From NCBI RefSeq assembly GCF_039544105.1, contig NZ_BAABLA010000114.1: DNA of 64,000 nt. One strand, 5' to 3'. Within the stretch, counting starts at the first letter, position 1. Each line of letters begins with the position of its first letter. The stretch comes from Haloechinothrix_A salitolerans. GTDB taxonomy: Bacteria; Actinomycetota; Actinomycetes; Mycobacteriales; Pseudonocardiaceae. Below the pieces are notes generated by a model that made no database searches, was not told the origin of the DNA, and saw only the letters and a program-made list of their open reading frames with translations. Both the position numbers and the translations under genes were made by a program. Positions 17,738 to 30,011 of this stretch are shown piece after piece.

Positions 17738-19224
17738 GACCGCGACTCCGTGTCCTCGTTGTCCTGCTCTGCTGTGCCCCCTCCGGACTCGGCCTGCTGT
17801 GCCTGCTCAGCCGCGTCCGCCGCTGGGGTGCCTGGCCTGCGCCTGACAACCCACCCCTCGATGTTGCGTTGTGGTGCGCCGGAGACGGCGAGTGCGCCAG
17901 GCGGTACGTTCCGCCTGATCACCGACCCGGCACCGGTGTAAGCGCCATCGCCGATGGTCACCGGGGCCACGAACATATTGTCCGATCCGGTCTTCACATG
18001 CGAGCCGATCGTGGTGTGATGTTTGTTCACTCCGTCGTAGTTGACGAACACGCTCGACGCTCCGATGTTGCTGTACTCCCCAATGGTCGCATCTCCGACG
18101 TACGTCAGGTGGGGGACCTTCGATCCGGTGCCGATGGTGGCGTTCTTGGCCTCGACGAAGGTGCCGAGCTTGCCGTCGGCGCCCAGCACGGTGTTCGGCC
18201 GCAGGTAGGTGAACGGGCCCACCGTCGCGCCAGGGCCGATCACGGAGTCCCTGCCGTGCGTCCGGACGACGGACGCGCCCGCGCCGATCTCCATGTTGGC
18301 CAGCGTGCAGTCCGGACCGATGGCGGCGTTCTCCGCCACCCGCGTGCCCGCCTTGAGCTGCACGCCCGGCTCGATCCGGACGTCCTGGGCGAGTTCGACG
18401 TCGCTGTCGATCCACACCGACGCCGGGTCCACCACGGTTACGCCCGCGCGTTGCCAGTGCCGCACGATGCGCCGGTTCAGTTCGGCGCCGAGTGTGGCCA
18501 GTTGCACACGGTCATTGATGCCTTCCGTCAGCCATGGGTCGTCGACGACGAGCGCACCGACCCCGCGCCCGTCGCCGCGCGCGATGCCGAGGACATCGGT
18601 GAGATACAGCTCACCCTGGGCGTTGTCGGTGGAGAGCCTGCCGAGCCCGTCGGCGAGAACGGCGGCGTCGAAGGCGTACACCCCGGAGTTGATCTCGCCG
18701 ATGGCGAGTTGCTCCTGGTCACAGTCCTTGTGTTCGACGATCGCACGCACCGAGCCGTCGTCGTCCCGGACGATCCGGCCGTAGCCGGTCGGGTCGGCGG
18801 GCACCGAGGTGAGCGCGGTGACGGCGTTGCCTGCTTCGTTGTGTTCGGCCAGCAAGGCCGACATCGTGGCGGTGTCGAGCAGCGGCGTGTCCGCGCAGGT
18901 CACGATGACCGTGCCGGTCGGTTCCCCTGGCAGCGCGGCCAGCCCGCAGCGTACGGCGTCCCCCGTGCCGTCCTGGCGCTCCTGCACGGCGGTGGCGACG
19001 TCGCGACCGAGCGCGTCGGCGACGGTGGCGATGTGCTCGCCGACCTGTTCGCGGCCGTGACCGATGACGACGACCAGGTTGTCGGGGTCGAGCCCCGCCG
19101 CGGCTCTGACGGCATGCTCGACGAGCGATCGCCCCGCGATCGGGTGCAGCACTTTCGGAGTCGATGAACGCATGCGGGTGCCCTCGCCAGCGGCGAGGAC
19201 CAACGTGCTCAGTGGGGTGGTCAC
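17734..19224 (-). CDS. glmU: Bifunctional UDP-GlcNAc pyrophosphorylase/GlcN-1-P acetyltransferase
   Basis: About 496 residues. The N-terminal nucleotidyltransferase begins VLAAGEGTRMRSSTPKVLH (the G-x-G-T-R...K uridylyltransferase site). From about residue 260 the left-handed beta-helix of hexapeptide repeats follows (GPDCTLANMEIGAGASVV, GTFVEAKNATIGTGSKVPHL). The C-terminal extension of about 30 acidic residues is variable. It makes UDP-GlcNAc for peptidoglycan. The start is taken as GTG 19224, giving the expected N-terminus TTPLSTLVLAAGEG; GTG 19236 is an alternative, and the frame extends to 19314 without family sequence. Translationally coupled to prs. Confidence 0.95.
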   Translation of the reverse strand: MTTPLSTLVLAAGEGTRMRSSTPKVLHPIAGRSLVEHAVRAAAGLDPDNLVVVIGHGREQVGEHIATVADALGRDVATAVQERQDGTGDAVRCGLAALPGEPTGTVIVTCADTPLLDTATMSALLAEHNEAGNAVTALTSVPADPTGYGRIVRDDDGSVRAIVEHKDCDQEQLAIGEINSGVYAFDAAVLADGLGRLSTDNAQGELYLTDVLGIARGDGRGVGALVVDDPWLTEGINDRVQLATLGAELNRRIVRHWQRAGVTVVDPASVWIDSDVELAQDVRIEPGVQLKAGTRVAENAAIGPDCTLANMEIGAGASVVRTHGRDSVIGPGATVGPFTYLRPNTVLGADGKLGTFVEAKNATIGTGSKVPHLTYVGDATIGEYSNIGASSVFVNYDGVNKHHTTIGSHVKTGSDNMFVAPVTIGDGAYTGAGSVIRRNVPPGALAVSGAPQRNIEGWVVRRRPGTPAADAAEQAQQAESGGGTAEQDNEDTESRS

Positions 19225-19273
19225 GGCTCTCCCAACTCGGGTACCTCGTGTGGCCCACGATCCTACGACGTCG

Positions 19274-20908
19274 TCAGGAGGCGTCGGGGGAGTCCTGCGT
19301 CGCCGCGTAGACACGGTTTCCGCCGCTACGCTTCGCCTGGTACATCGCGGCGTCAGCGCGGGTAAGTACCGACTCCGGGTGCTCGGACGGCGCCATCGAC
19401 ACCAGCCCGACCGACAGCGTCACCCCTCGGGAGAGATGGCCCGGTAGCTCGGACACCGCTGCCACCGTGCGGTTCATCGCCGCCGCGGCCGACGCGGCGG
19501 GCGCGCCCGGCAGCAGCACCACGAACTCGTCGCCGCCGTAGCGGGCGACGACGTCGTTGCCGCGCAGCGTGTCCCGCAGTGTGCTGGCGATCACCCGGAG
19601 CACATCGTCGCCCTCCGCGTGCGACTGGTTGTCGTTGACACCCTTGAAGCCGTCGAGGTCGACCAACGCCACGGACAGCGGCTGCATGTTCTCGTCCGAG
19701 GCCAGCGCTCTGAGTCGCTCGTCGAGTGCGCGGCGGTTCGGCAGCCCGGTCAGCGGGTCCTGCAACGCTTGTGCTGCCTGCGCGGCGATCGCACCGTGCT
19801 CGGCGGAAAGCCGTTCGTGGTTGCGTCTGGTCTGCAACGCGGCCGCGCGGGACTCGCGCATGTCCCACAACTCTCGTTCCAGCGCGAGGGTGTAGGCGGT
19901 GACCGCCTCCGGTAGGCCGGGATTGGCCGCCAGCTCGAACCGTGCCAGCTCGCGGTCGATGTTGAGACGCGCCGCGACTGGGGTGTTCGCCTCGTCGGCT
20001 TCCCGCCGCGCGGTGAGCAAGACGTCACGGGCCGCTTCACCCTGGCCGTCGCACTCGAGGCAACGCGCCAGCGCGATCGCGACGAGTACCTGCTCCTGGG
20101 CGCCGCTGCGCTGGGTGAACAGGCGCTTCAGCCGTTCGATGTGGCTGCGGCCGGGGTCGTTGAACGCCACGGCCGCCGCGATCAGACCGATCTGCTCGAT
20201 GGCAGGCGCCTCTCGCAACCGGAACAGCGACTCGGTGAACGGCGCCTCCACCGCCGCGGCCACCGATGCCGCTACCGCGAATTTCTCTCGCGCCTGGTTG
20301 GTGTGTTTGATGCGCTCCAGCCGGAGCGCCCACGCCAGCAGCATCTCGATGAGGTTGAACATCTGCAGCGTGATCTCGTGCGGACCCGCGCTCTCCCGCA
20401 TCGCCCGGTGCGACCGGGCGCTGACTTCTTCGGCTGTCTCGTAAAGGCCGAGCTCGTTGAGTCCTTGCCAGCAGTCGACCAGCGCCGTTACCAGCGAGCG
20501 GTTGAAGACGCGTGTCTCGAAGGGGGTTGCCGGGGTCGGCAGGTCGTCCAGGATGGCCAGCGCCCTCGCGATCTCGGTGAGCGCTTCGTCTTCCTTCTCC
20601 GCGAGGATCATCCGCTTGCCTTGCAAGGCGTGCGCGCCGGCGCGCAGTACGGGGAGGCCGTTCTTGCGGGTGTGCGCGAGCAGTTCGTCGAGCAGCGGCT
20701 CCGCCTGTGGGCTGAGGCCAGGCGTTGACAGCCTCGCCATCGCGGCGCTGCGCAGCAAATCGGCCACCATGAGCGGCTCGCCTCTGGTCTGCGCTTCTTC
20801 CAGCAGGACGTCCAGTTCGGCGACGATGCCGAGTTGTTCGGCGCGGGTGGTGGACTGCACGGCGGCGCGCAGCTCGCGGGCGCGGCCAACCAGCCAGGCG
20901 TCGGACAT
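19274..20908 (-). CDS. Diguanylate cyclase with helical (TPR-like) N-terminal region
   Basis: 544 residues. The N-terminal 360 are alpha-helical, Ala/Leu/Arg-rich and resemble TPR repeats, with no membrane segment. The C-terminal domain starts DPLTGLPNRRALDERL and has the active site YGGDEF, the metal site ALVDLDGFKGVND, and an inhibitory RxxD motif (RGND) five residues before GGDEF. It should convert two GTP to c-di-GMP and be feedback-inhibited by it. The open frame runs through the tRNA-Gln gene, so the start is placed at ATG 20908 (MSDAWLVGRARE). Not part of the mycobacterial gene order at this place. Confidence 0.88.
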   Translation of the reverse strand: MSDAWLVGRARELRAAVQSTTRAEQLGIVAELDVLLEEAQTRGEPLMVADLLRSAAMARLSTPGLSPQAEPLLDELLAHTRKNGLPVLRAGAHALQGKRMILAEKEDEALTEIARALAILDDLPTPATPFETRVFNRSLVTALVDCWQGLNELGLYETAEEVSARSHRAMRESAGPHEITLQMFNLIEMLLAWALRLERIKHTNQAREKFAVAASVAAAVEAPFTESLFRLREAPAIEQIGLIAAAVAFNDPGRSHIERLKRLFTQRSGAQEQVLVAIALARCLECDGQGEAARDVLLTARREADEANTPVAARLNIDRELARFELAANPGLPEAVTAYTLALERELWDMRESRAAALQTRRNHERLSAEHGAIAAQAAQALQDPLTGLPNRRALDERLRALASDENMQPLSVALVDLDGFKGVNDNQSHAEGDDVLRVIASTLRDTLRGNDVVARYGGDEFVVLLPGAPAASAAAAMNRTVAAVSELPGHLSRGVTLSVGLVSMAPSEHPESVLTRADAAMYQAKRSGGNRVYAATQDSPDAS

Positions 20909-20988
20909 GTCGACGACGGCAGGCCGCCTGGCATCGCGGATGCGTTGTCCTTGGCGCAGCGGCCGCACCCCCTTGGTTGCTCGCGGTG

Positions 20989-21060
20989 CTCCGCCGCCAG
21001 GACTCGAACCTGAACCGTCAGAACCAAAATCTGAAGTGCTGCCTATTACACCACGGCGGA
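20989..21060 (-). tRNA. tRNA-Gln (UUG)
   Basis: 72 nt. A 7-bp acceptor (TCCGCCG with CGGCGGA), D arm GTGTAATAGGCAGCAC, anticodon arm TCAGA-TTTTGGT-TCTGA with anticodon TTG, and a T arm with GTTCGAGTC. CCA is not encoded. It lies upstream of the diguanylate cyclase on the same strand, in the 335-bp gap before the divergent desaturase. Confidence 0.96.
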
Positions 21061-21184
21061 TTGGGTGTTCACTGCCCATCTGCAGGGTAGACGTGATGCG
21101 GAGGGTGATCGATGCTACCCCCGCCTTTCGTCGTGTGCGCCGCGTGACGCGCGACTGGCTCACTACCGACGCCGTCACACTTTC

Positions 21185-21205
21185 CGGTACCGTAAGTTAC
21201 GCCAC
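21185..21205 (+). promoter_or_regulatory. Palindrome in the desaturase promoter
   Basis: CGTAAGTTACG (21191-21201) is a perfect palindrome 43 bp before the desaturase start. It contains TAAGTT, a possible -10. A related GGGTTACGC lies just before the downstream TetR gene (about 22413-22421). It is a candidate TetR operator; this is inference. Confidence 0.35.
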
Positions 21206-21243
21206 CGTAGGTAGGAACGGCAACAGCGAACACGGAAGGCGGG

Positions 21244-22194
21244 ATGCGCATGACGGCCACGATGCGGGAGCCAGTGCGACAGGGACCCAAGCCGATCCTC
21301 GGCGAGCGGCGCTCGACGGGTGTGCAGATCTCGGTGTACTTCGGGGTGGTGGCGCCGTTACTCGCGCTGCTCGCGGCGATCCCATTCGCCTGGGGCTGGG
21401 GCCTGAGCTGGCTCGACGTGGGCCTGTTCGTCGCGTTCTACTTCTTCGCCGCGGCGGGTATCACGGTGGGTTTCCACCGCTACTTCACGCACGGCTCGTT
21501 CAAGGCGAAGCGGTGGCTCCGGATCATGCTCGCCATCGCGGGCAGCACGGCCGTGCAAGGCCCGCTGCTGGTCTGGGTCGCCGACCATCGGAGGCATCAC
21601 GCCTTCTCGGACCGCGAGGGCGATCCGCACTCGCCGTGGTTGTTCGGCACGTCGCCGGTGGCGATCGCCAAGGGGTTCTGGCACGCGCACATGGGCTGGC
21701 TGTTCGAGCGCGACACGACCAACATCGAGCGGTTCGCGCCCGATCTGGCCAAGGACCCCGACATGCGCGCGGTCGACCGGTACTTCTGGCTGTGGACGCT
21801 GCTTAGCCTCGTGCTGCCCGGTGTGCTCGGCGGGCTGCTGAGCTGGTCGTTGTGGGGCGCGGTGACCGCCTTCTTCTGGGCGGGACTCGTCCGCGTGTGT
21901 GTGTTGCACCATGTGACCTGGTCGATCAACTCGGTGTGCCACATGATCGGCGAGCGGCCGTTCACGTCGCGAGACCGCTCTGCCAACGTCTGGCCGCTGG
22001 CGATCCTGTCGCTGGGGGAGTCCTGGCACAACCTGCACCACGCCGACCCGACGTCCGCGCGTCACGGCGTCCAGCGTGGGCAGATCGACATCTCGGCGCG
22101 GCTGATCTGGGCGTTCGAGAAGCTCGGCTGGGCACACGACGTCCGCTGGCCGCGGCCGGACCGCCTCGCACGACTCGCTGTCGAGAAGTCGTAG
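21244..22194 (+). CDS. Acyl-CoA/fatty acid delta-9 desaturase (membrane, di-iron)
   Basis: 316 residues. The three histidine boxes of membrane desaturases are present: HRYFTH, HRRHH and HNLHH. About four transmembrane segments lie in two pairs (VVAPLLALLAAIPFAWGWG, LFVAFYFFAAAGITVGF, and LLSLVLPGVLGGLLSW onward). It introduces a cis double bond in stearoyl- or palmitoyl-CoA using O2 and an electron donor, as DesA3-type enzymes do; no reductase gene is adjacent. The next gene is a TetR regulator on the same strand, a common pairing for fatty acid desaturase control. Confidence 0.9.
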   Translation: MRMTATMREPVRQGPKPILGERRSTGVQISVYFGVVAPLLALLAAIPFAWGWGLSWLDVGLFVAFYFFAAAGITVGFHRYFTHGSFKAKRWLRIMLAIAGSTAVQGPLLVWVADHRRHHAFSDREGDPHSPWLFGTSPVAIAKGFWHAHMGWLFERDTTNIERFAPDLAKDPDMRAVDRYFWLWTLLSLVLPGVLGGLLSWSLWGAVTAFFWAGLVRVCVLHHVTWSINSVCHMIGERPFTSRDRSANVWPLAILSLGESWHNLHHADPTSARHGVQRGQIDISARLIWAFEKLGWAHDVRWPRPDRLARLAVEKS

Positions 22195-22427
22195 TGCCGC
22201 TGGCTGACCGGGTGCCGCGGCACCCGGCGCGGTAGCCCTTTCGTGGTACGCGGGACGACTACACGCCCGCTGTGACAAGAAAATGTCCCCGATGTCCGGC
22301 TTCGTTTGACACACCGGGAGTGAAGCGGTCCGCGGTGGTAGCCGGAGGGTTCGCTGGCGCCGGGTACGGCACCCCGTCGAGGGCGCCGGTGCGGTTACCG
22401 GCGGGTATCCGGGGTTACGCTGCTGAT

Positions 22428-23126
22428 ATGGCTGGGAGGAGACGCGCACGAAAGGCAGTGGCGAGCAACAAGGCGGCGAGCAGCACGGGGACGCGGCCTA
22501 CCGCACCGGTGACCAGGGTCAGGATGACCGGCACCGAACGCAGGCAGCAACTACTCGACGTCGCCAAGGCGCTGTTCGCGGAAAAGGGTTTCGACGGGAC
22601 GTCGATCGAGGAGATCGCGCATCGGGCGAACGTGTCCAAACCGGTCGTCTACGAGCACTTTGGTGGCAAGGAAGGCATCTACGCCGTCGTCGTCGACCGG
22701 GAGACGCATACGCTGCTCGACCGGATGGTCTCCAGTCTGCACGGTGGCCACCCACGCGTGATGCTGGAGCAGGCGGCCGTCGCACTACTCGGCTACGTCG
22801 AGGAGTCGCACGACGGCTTCCGCATCCTCGTGCGTGACTCGCCGGTCGCTAGCACCACGGGCACGTTTTCCACCCTGCTCAACGACATCGCCAGCCAGGT
22901 CGAGCACATTCTCGCGAACCAGTTCGCCGCGCGCGGCTACGACGTCAAGCTCGCGCCGCTGTACGCGCAGGCGCTGGTCGGCATGGTCGCGCTGACCGGG
23001 CAGTGGTGGCTGGACGCGCGCAAGCCGAAGCGGGATGAGGTGGCCGCACAACTGGTGAACTTGGCGTGGAACGGACTGTCGCATTTGGAGCAGAAGCCAG
23101 AACTGCGGATCGACACGTCGCCCTAG
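22428..23126 (+). CDS. TetR family transcriptional regulator
   Basis: 232 residues. An Arg/Lys-rich N-terminal tail of about 40 residues precedes the TetR helix-turn-helix (RRQQLLDVAKALFAEKGFDG, then IEEIAHRANVSKPVVYEHFG). The ligand domain includes GQWWLDARKPKRDEVAAQLVNLAWNGL, typical of actinobacterial regulators of lipid genes. The start chosen is ATG 22428. It equals Rv1019 by position and probably controls the desaturase upstream. Its last 4 bp overlap the end of hepT on the other strand. Confidence 0.88.
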   Translation: MAGRRRARKAVASNKAASSTGTRPTAPVTRVRMTGTERRQQLLDVAKALFAEKGFDGTSIEEIAHRANVSKPVVYEHFGGKEGIYAVVVDRETHTLLDRMVSSLHGGHPRVMLEQAAVALLGYVEESHDGFRILVRDSPVASTTGTFSTLLNDIASQVEHILANQFAARGYDVKLAPLYAQALVGMVALTGQWWLDARKPKRDEVAAQLVNLAWNGLSHLEQKPELRIDTSP

Positions 23127-23503
23127 GCGAGATCGCTCGCGGACTTCCCGGTGTCGGACTGCGTCGTCGCGGCATCGATCTCGGGGACAACTTTGAGCAA
23201 CTCGGGCAAGTCGACGGTCACCGTCGTCCAGAGGATGTCGAGGTTGATGTCGAAGTAGTGGTGGATGAGGCGATCACGCATTTTCGCCGCCGCCGACCAC
23301 GGCACCTCGGGGTATGCCTGGCGGGTTTCGGTACTGACCTGTTTGGCGGCTTCCCCGACAATCTCCACCAGCTTCGTCAGGGCCAGCCGAAGCATCTCGT
23401 CCTGGTCGAGTGCAGGACGGTCGCGGTCGGCAGCGAACTCGATGGCCCTTGTCGCGGCATCGATCAGATGCCGGATGCGAACCGCGTCGTCAAGCCGCGG
23501 CAT
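23123..23503 (-). CDS. hepT: HepT-like ribonuclease toxin (DUF86)
   Basis: 126 residues, all-helical HEPN fold. The HepT catalytic motif R-x4-H-x-Y is exact in RDRLIHHY. In the HepT-MntA (type VII) systems the toxin cleaves RNA, and the partner MntA inactivates it by adding AMP groups to the Tyr of this motif. Its start overlaps the end of mntA by 14 bp, so the antitoxin is translated first. Gene pair inserted between TetR and mfd relative to mycobacteria. Confidence 0.9.
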   Translation of the reverse strand: MPRLDDAVRIRHLIDAATRAIEFAADRDRPALDQDEMLRLALTKLVEIVGEAAKQVSTETRQAYPEVPWSAAAKMRDRLIHHYFDINLDILWTTVTVDLPELLKVVPEIDAATTQSDTGKSASDLA

Positions 23504-23801
23504 AGAGGGGAACCGCTGTCGAGCGCACGGTGTCGCGGAAGTAGGGACTCAGGTCTTCGTAGGTGCGGATTTCGACGTCCCTGCTATCCAACAGCGAGCT
23601 GAGCTCCAGTTCCATCCCCGCGATCGTGAGCAGGCCCGGAGTTTTGCCGGGCAGGAACTCGACGAGGACGTCGATGTCGCTCGCGTCGGAGAAGTCGCCA
23701 CGCAGCACCGAGCCGAACAGCGCAAGCCGCCGGATGCCGTGCCGCTCGCAGAAGTCGGCGATGGCAGCGTCATCCACGCTCAGGTTTGTCCTGATCCGCA
23801 T
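23490..23801 (-). CDS. mntA: MntA-type nucleotidyltransferase antitoxin
   Basis: 103 residues of the minimal nucleotidyltransferase family. The signature GS-x10-D-x-D is exact (GSVLRGDFSDASDID, about residues 29-43), and a third Asp comes later in RDVEI. This matches MntA, which AMPylates HepT. The start is ATG 23801 (MRIRTNLSVDD); the open frame continues to 23852 with unlikely sequence. Confidence 0.88.
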   Translation of the reverse strand: MRIRTNLSVDDAAIADFCERHGIRRLALFGSVLRGDFSDASDIDVLVEFLPGKTPGLLTIAGMELELSSLLDSRDVEIRTYEDLSPYFRDTVRSTAVPLYAAA

Positions 23802-23858
23802 GGCTCCATCATGCCGCAATGGAGTCCGGTCGGCACGACCGCAGCAGCGCAAGTCCCA

Positions 23859-25055
23859 CTAGCCCTTCGGCGTCACGCGCAGCAGCTTGTCGTTCTCGCC
23901 GTTGCTCGTGGTGATGAAGAGCGCCCCGTCGGGGCCGGTGCGTGCGGCGCGGAGCCTGCCGTAGTCCTCGTCCAGTTCCGGCGGGTCGGTGCGGCCGATG
24001 GCGTTGCCCTCCTTGCCGATGGTGAGCAGGATCAGCTTCGAGCCCTTGAGCGCGACCACCGCGAGCCTGCCGTCAAGTGCGCCCCACTGCTCGCCCGACA
24101 AGAACGTCGCACCACAGATCGCTTCGGTCATGTCGCCGGTTGTCCACGCGGCCCGCATCGCGTTCGGGAACCGCTCCCGGTCGGTCATCGGCACGCTCTC
24201 GTCGTAGCTGTCGACGGTGCCGCCCCGCGACGGGTCCCAGCCGTAGTTCCGGCCGAACTCGATCAGATTGACCTCGTCGTCGACGTCAGGCCCATGTTCT
24301 GAGACGTAGACCCGGTCAGTGCCCGGCTGGACCGCGATGCCCTGGATGTTGCGGTGGCCGTAGGTGATGATGCGCCGCGTGTTGGCGTTGTCCGAGTCCG
24401 CGAACGGGTTGTTCTCCAGTCCCTTGCCGGTCGCCGGGTCGACCCGCAACACCTTGCCGCCGAGGCTGGTCTTGTCCTGCGGCACGTCGGGGTCCGCGGA
24501 GTCGCCCGTGCCGACCAGCAGCGCCCCGTCCTTGGTCACCACAGGGCGGCAGCCGGAGTGCCTGCCGCTCTCGTTGATCGGCAACCCAGTCACCAGCGGC
24601 TTCACTCTGGTCGCTCGGGTGCCGTCCTGGGACAGTCGCCACGTCACCAGCCGGACGTCCTTCGGTTCGCCGTTCTCCTGATAGGTCTGGCACGTGCTGA
24701 ACTCGCGCGTCCGCTCGAAGTCGGGGTGGATCGCGATCCCCATCAGCCCGCCCTCTCCGACGTCGTAGACATCGGAGAAGTCGGCGCGCACCGTTGTCAG
24801 CTCAGCGTCCTCGTCGGCGCTGGACAGCAGCCGCAGCCTGCCGCGCCGTTCGGTGATGAGCAGTTGGCCGTCCGGCAGGAACCCGATGTCCCAGCCGTGC
24901 TCGAGCTTGTCGGTGAGCGTCATGACGTCGAGGCCGACCGGGGCGGGTTTGCTCGGCGGCATGGACGGTGCCTGTGACCGGGTCGCGGGCGACGGCGTGC
25001 AGGCGGTAACGAGCGCGCTGGCGGTAAGCAGGGTCGCGATCATGCGTCGTGCCAT
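23859..25055 (-). CDS. PQQ-dependent sugar dehydrogenase-like lipoprotein
   Basis: 398 residues. A signal peptide ends in the lipobox LVTAC, so the mature protein is a lipid-anchored exported protein. The rest is a six-bladed beta-propeller of the glucose/sorbosone dehydrogenase (GSDH) family: WDIGFLPDGQLLITER, GGLMGIAIHPDF, GHRNIQGIAVQPGTDRVYVSEHGPDVDDEVN, GRNYGWDP. Several family members have no proven PQQ activity, so the substrate is open. ATG 25055 (MARRMIATLL) is preferred to ATG 25073. Divergent from mfd. Confidence 0.87.
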   Translation of the reverse strand: MARRMIATLLTASALVTACTPSPATRSQAPSMPPSKPAPVGLDVMTLTDKLEHGWDIGFLPDGQLLITERRGRLRLLSSADEDAELTTVRADFSDVYDVGEGGLMGIAIHPDFERTREFSTCQTYQENGEPKDVRLVTWRLSQDGTRATRVKPLVTGLPINESGRHSGCRPVVTKDGALLVGTGDSADPDVPQDKTSLGGKVLRVDPATGKGLENNPFADSDNANTRRIITYGHRNIQGIAVQPGTDRVYVSEHGPDVDDEVNLIEFGRNYGWDPSRGGTVDSYDESVPMTDRERFPNAMRAAWTTGDMTEAICGATFLSGEQWGALDGRLAVVALKGSKLILLTIGKEGNAIGRTDPPELDEDYGRLRAARTGPDGALFITTSNGENDKLLRVTPKG

Positions 25056-25188
25056 GACGCCCATCATGCACATGCAGGCTACCCCGTGTACTGGTGCATC
25101 GGCACGTGCCCTTGATGCCGGATTCGCCGGTTCTGGACAGGCTCCGGGTGGTCATCGGCCGCCCGACGCGCGTCCGTACCCTGGAAGG

Positions 25189-28761
<3,573 letters not shown>

Positions 28762-28939
28762 GGCCGGATAGCCGCCTTGAGTAGGTCGTGACGCTCCTGT
28801 GCGAAACGCGACCCGCTCGTGAGCTGAGCTGGGCTTTTCGGGTGGTTGCACCCCTGCTGTGCGGATTCGTGACGCCATTCACTCACCCGCAAGGGTGAGG
28901 TGTGCTGACCAGTGGCGATCAAGCACGTATCAAGGGTTT

Positions 28940-29941
28940 GTGGCACGTCGATGGCGGGAGACCGGAATCGCGGTACTGGGCGCGGGCGTTGTCGTCGCGT
29001 TGGTCTTGGTGCTGCTCCAGTTCGTCGGTGACGACGGGCCAGCAGAGCAGGCTGTACGGCCCTCACCGAAACCGACGTCGAGCACGACGACCACGACGAA
29101 GTCCGCACCGAAACCGCCGCCCAAGCCGAGCCGGTGGCCTCGGGGTCTCGTCGTCAAGGTCGACAACACGTCGGCGGCCCGGCCGCACGTCGGCCTGCGG
29201 ATGTCGGACCTGATCTTTGTCGAACCCGTCGAGGGCGGGCTGACCAGGATGGCCGCGGTGTACTGGGGCAAGCGCCCCCGCGTGATCGGTCCGGTACGTA
29301 GCGCGCGCGAGACCGACATCCAGATGTTGGCGCAGATGCGACGTCCGGTGCTGACGTACTCGGGCGCGGCGCCAGAACTGCACCCGGCGCTGGCCCGTGC
29401 TCCGCTCGTCAGGGCGACACCGCGAACCCAGCCCGGCGCGTTCTACCGCGTGGGTGGGCGGCCGGTCCCGCATAACCTGTTCGTCAACCCGCGACGGTTG
29501 CCGAACACCAAGCCGACGTCCTCGCCGCTCCCGTTCGGTCCCGCGCCGAAGGGTGGCAAGAAGACCAAGCGCTTCGACGTCTCCTACCGGTCGGCGTCGT
29601 ACGATTTCCGCTGGTCACCGCGCGGCGACAACTGGGTGATCAGGTTGAACGGTCGCCCGCTGACGTCGGCGGGCACCGGCAGGGTGCACGCGAGCACCAT
29701 CGTGGTGCAGCGGGTCAAGATCGTGCGGGGGCAGGGCATCGTCGACACAGCGGGTGACATGTCGCCGGTGGTCAAGAGCGTCGGCAAGGGCAAGGCGACC
29801 GTGCTGCGCGACGGCAAGGCATACGCCGCGAAGTGGTCCCGGCCCAACCCGAAGCGGGAGACGGTCTACCGCTTGGCACGCAACAACAAGCGTCTCCTGT
29901 TCGACCGAGGCAGGGTCTGGGTGCTGTTCGTCCCCAAGTGA
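28940..29941 (+). CDS. DUF3048 (YerB-like) membrane-anchored protein
   Basis: About 333 residues. A short cytoplasmic N-terminus precedes one signal-anchor (GIAVLGAGVVVALVLVLLQF), a Thr/Pro/Lys-rich linker, then the DUF3048 domain (VVKVDNTSAARPHVGLRMSD; VEGGLTRMAAVYWG; VIGPVRSARETDI) and its C-terminal part (KRETVYRLARNNKRLLFDRG). Homologues are extracytoplasmic and of unknown function. The start is uncertain: GTG 28940 has AAGGG only 3 nt away, and the frame is open from 28859. No gene lies in 28762-28939. Confidence 0.78.
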   Translation: MARRWRETGIAVLGAGVVVALVLVLLQFVGDDGPAEQAVRPSPKPTSSTTTTTKSAPKPPPKPSRWPRGLVVKVDNTSAARPHVGLRMSDLIFVEPVEGGLTRMAAVYWGKRPRVIGPVRSARETDIQMLAQMRRPVLTYSGAAPELHPALARAPLVRATPRTQPGAFYRVGGRPVPHNLFVNPRRLPNTKPTSSPLPFGPAPKGGKKTKRFDVSYRSASYDFRWSPRGDNWVIRLNGRPLTSAGTGRVHASTIVVQRVKIVRGQGIVDTAGDMSPVVKSVGKGKATVLRDGKAYAAKWSRPNPKRETVYRLARNNKRLLFDRGRVWVLFVPK

Positions 29942-30011
29942 CCCGCGAGTTCCGGCTTCCGGCCATGCCCTTCACCGGCCGAACGGCCGCTGTGAGAAAG
30001 TACCCGATGTG

